Positions 61,863-64,000 of a DNA stretch of 64,000 bases are shown piece after piece; positions within the stretch are counted from its first letter, which is position 1, and each line of letters opens with the position of its first letter. This DNA is from Ceratopteris richardii (taxonomy: Eukaryota > Streptophyta > Polypodiopsida > Polypodiales > Pteridaceae), in assembly GCA_020310875.1 (NCBI GenBank), contig CM035435.1, positions 67,299,997 through 67,363,996 on the forward strand, in the 5' to 3' direction. The notes below the pieces were generated by a model. The model was not told the origin of the DNA and did no database searches. It saw only the letters and a program-made list of their open reading frames with translations. Made by a program: the position numbers and the translations under genes.

Positions 61863-63784
61863 GCGTTGGATTGCTTATGTGTTCTTTTATATCTGTTTGC
61901 ATTCTGTACATATACTCTGCTAAACCCAAAGAAGGAGAAGGTAACACAACACTCAAAGACGCAGGATGAGCCCTGGAACCTAGCTTCTTGCTAAAAGAAA
62001 TTATTGCTCGATCTACATGAGCTACATATGTAGATGCTGCATCTATATTCTCCCAATCCAAAGAGAAGGATGAGCAAAAGCCATGCAAATGGATATCTCA
62101 AGGATGGAGAATAACTCTTCGAGAGGCTCAATGGAAGGACATAGCTTAATTTGAAGATAAGTACTTTACAAATTGATGTTTTCATTTAAATATTTGCTTT
62201 GCTCTATGCTTTCATATGGAATGCATTGCTATTATCATTGAAAGGAGAATACCACCACGTGTATGCACTCACCTTCATTTGCATGCAAGAACAGGCATTT
62301 GCATATGCATGATCGTTTGTTAAGTAGTTGAATACTTATACTTTTGTTACCTTCTTTTTTCTAACTCGACTTAGATAACTAGGGAAAATAGAAAAGTAGG
62401 TAGTTGCAAGGCTCCTAGCTACCATGCAACTCAAGTAGCTAGTTTGTTTTTCCCAAACGTGATACTTAAGTATCACAAATCAGGAGTCTTGATTAGCAAA
62501 AGTAGGCCCTTCGAAATTCAAGTGTTCACTTTTAAGTTTAGGAGAAAACTAGATAAAAGTAGTATCTCAAGATATTTCAAGATAACTTCAAGAGCAAGGA
62601 AACAGAAGATATGAAGTAATTAACTTCCAAGATCTTCTTGAAACACTTCAAGATAAAGTGTTGTTAATTTGGAAATATTTCATAAATTTTTGAAAAAGTT
62701 GGACTTTGATTTTGAGTTGATCTTTTCAAACCAAGGATTTGATTGACTAAGTCAAGCACCAAGTTCTTAGTGTAACTTGGTAAATTCACTCTTTTGACTC
62801 AAAGAAACGCACAAGAATTGCATTCCGGTAAGGATTCAAAAAGACTCAATATGACATGAACTTAGTCTCAAGTGAAGAATTATTTGAGTACAAAACTCAT
62901 AACCAGAACCTCATTGGGTTGACACACAGATGTTGGTTACCACACTAGTATCTTTTGGTTGGATGACGTTTTTGATTTGCTTTGAATCTTTTTGAGAATC
63001 CAGTTTATTTCTCTTAAAGATAGAAAAAATGCTTCAATACCCTCTTGAAATAGATCTTTGAGAAGTGAAAGTCCTAAGTCATCTAGAGTTTGACTTATAG
63101 CAAGTTTACGTATCTTCAAAGTTTGAATTGATTGAACAGAGTTTTAGTTCTTCAAAGTTTGAGTTCTTCCTTTGCGCTTTCCAAATCTTTTGGATTTGAC
63201 TCACATATGGTATCTGATTCTTCTCACAAAAGTCAAGGGTTAGTCGGATAGAGCCAGGTAAGTAAATTAAACATCCTAGATAGATGTTTTGTACAAGAAC
63301 CTTTTCAAACATCAAAAGATGATAAGTGCAAGATTGACTTATTCATTTGAGTTTGCTTCAAGTTATGGCATGAAGGATTTCCTTGAGTCTAGTATACTCT
63401 AGAATAGAGAAGTTATGAATTTCTCAGTAGATTGACAATTCCCAAGAGCTTTTAGCTCAAGTCTATGAGAAAAATGTCCTAACTTGGACAATTTTCATTT
63501 GACTTTGAATTGGTCAAGTTATAGTATGGTTGACTCAAAGAAAATGGTAAACTTTCTCCTATAGTTTACATAGGATTTTTAAACTCATTAGGACAAAGTA
63601 GTCCTCTAGTCAGGTAAAAAATCATGTAACTATTGGATAGGAGTAAACCATTGTACAAACATCCAAGTTAGATGTTTGGGACAACCAAACAAGTTCTCCA
63701 AGCCAAATTCAAGTGAATCAAGAGTTCTGAAATTCTTGCGAGGGATAAGAATCCTAACTTAGTTACTAAGTCCATGCCCTAGTC
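61863..63784. other. No gene recognised
   Basis: AT-rich sequence with scattered short CTTCAAGATA and TTGACTCAAAG motifs. The short ORFs on both strands show no domain. No LTR end, primer-binding site or repeat shared with the rest of the window was seen. Confidence 0.5.
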
Positions 63785-63982
63785 ATGCCTGGAAATGGAC
63801 TAGTAATCCACCCAGTTCACGTGTTTGTGCCTAGATCGCACCTAGTAAAAAAATGTGAATTGGTTAGGGATGTTGTGGATATAGAAGAAGAAGAAGAGAG
63901 CTCGCAACAGTCTCAGACTAAATCAAGTGCATTAGATGATGGGGGTGTAGACATAGATCAAGAAAGTTGTGAGTTGAGATAA
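63785..63982 (+). CDS. Unrecognised ORF near window end
   Basis: 65 codons from MPGNGLVIHPVHVFVPRSHL, followed by an acidic run (DIEEEEESSQQSQ). It closes at a stop near 63982. Composition is more protein-like than the flanks, but there is no domain and no context. Confidence 0.25.
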   Translation: MPGNGLVIHPVHVFVPRSHLVKKCELVRDVVDIEEEEESSQQSQTKSSALDDGGVDIDQESCELR

Positions 63983-64000
63983 AAATCCATAACATTTTTA

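Overview
This window is nuclear DNA of a land plant. The signs are nested Ty1/copia LTR elements primed by initiator-methionine tRNA, CACTA (En/Spm) DNA transposons with plant-type tnp2, DUF4218 and DUF4216 domains, a LINE tail, tRNA-derived (SINE-like) pieces, very long dinucleotide and CATA/CACA microsatellites, and TTTAGGG-like motifs. The microsatellite load and the old, divergent copia copies would suit a large non-seed-plant genome such as a fern, but that is a guess. I see no intact, recognisable host gene.

Layout. 1-16.25 kb: a nest of copia fossils. Family A copy 1 (98-3474, minus) lies inside a family C LTR, and a same-family LTR of opposite orientation abuts it at the left edge. 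Family C pieces lie at 3480-7600, on both strands. A duplicated primer-binding site and 196-bp tandem repeats (9.9-10.9 kb) mark the LTR of an unnamed element. Family A copy 2 fills 11.87-16.25 kb. 16.25-24.6 kb: family B pieces, a second copy of an unnamed repeat 'X' (also near 5.8-7.7 kb, inverted), large microsatellites, CACTA ORF2-like exons, and a decayed SET-domain-like gene (22.6-24.1 kb). 24.7-31.2 kb: family D copia, a CACTA deletion derivative filled with an 18-bp palindromic array, and family B copy 2. 31.2-35.1 kb: a low-copy stretch with two tandem 1.4-1.5 kb units. Each has CCAAT boxes, a TGGCGCGC motif, a pyrimidine-rich leader and small conserved ORFs. 35.58-42.84 kb: the 5' and coding part of a larger CACTA element. 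It carries the same terminal repeat as the derivative, a 725-bp higher-order repeat of telomere-like motifs, tnp2 and the start of a second ORF. 42.84-56.42 kb: three family C copia elements; the middle one has both LTRs and a 5-bp target duplication (CTTAT). 56.42-64 kb: a decayed gene with a ParB-like domain, a TCGATG/CATCGA tandem repeat, a 5'-truncated LINE with a 15-bp target duplication, and a cluster of five tRNA-like units.

How it fits together: nearly everything is mobile-element sequence. The two CACTA copies share the inverted end CACTACAACATAT and CGGTAT-rich subterminal repeats. The short copy looks like a non-autonomous relative of the long one, which would have supplied transposase when it was whole.
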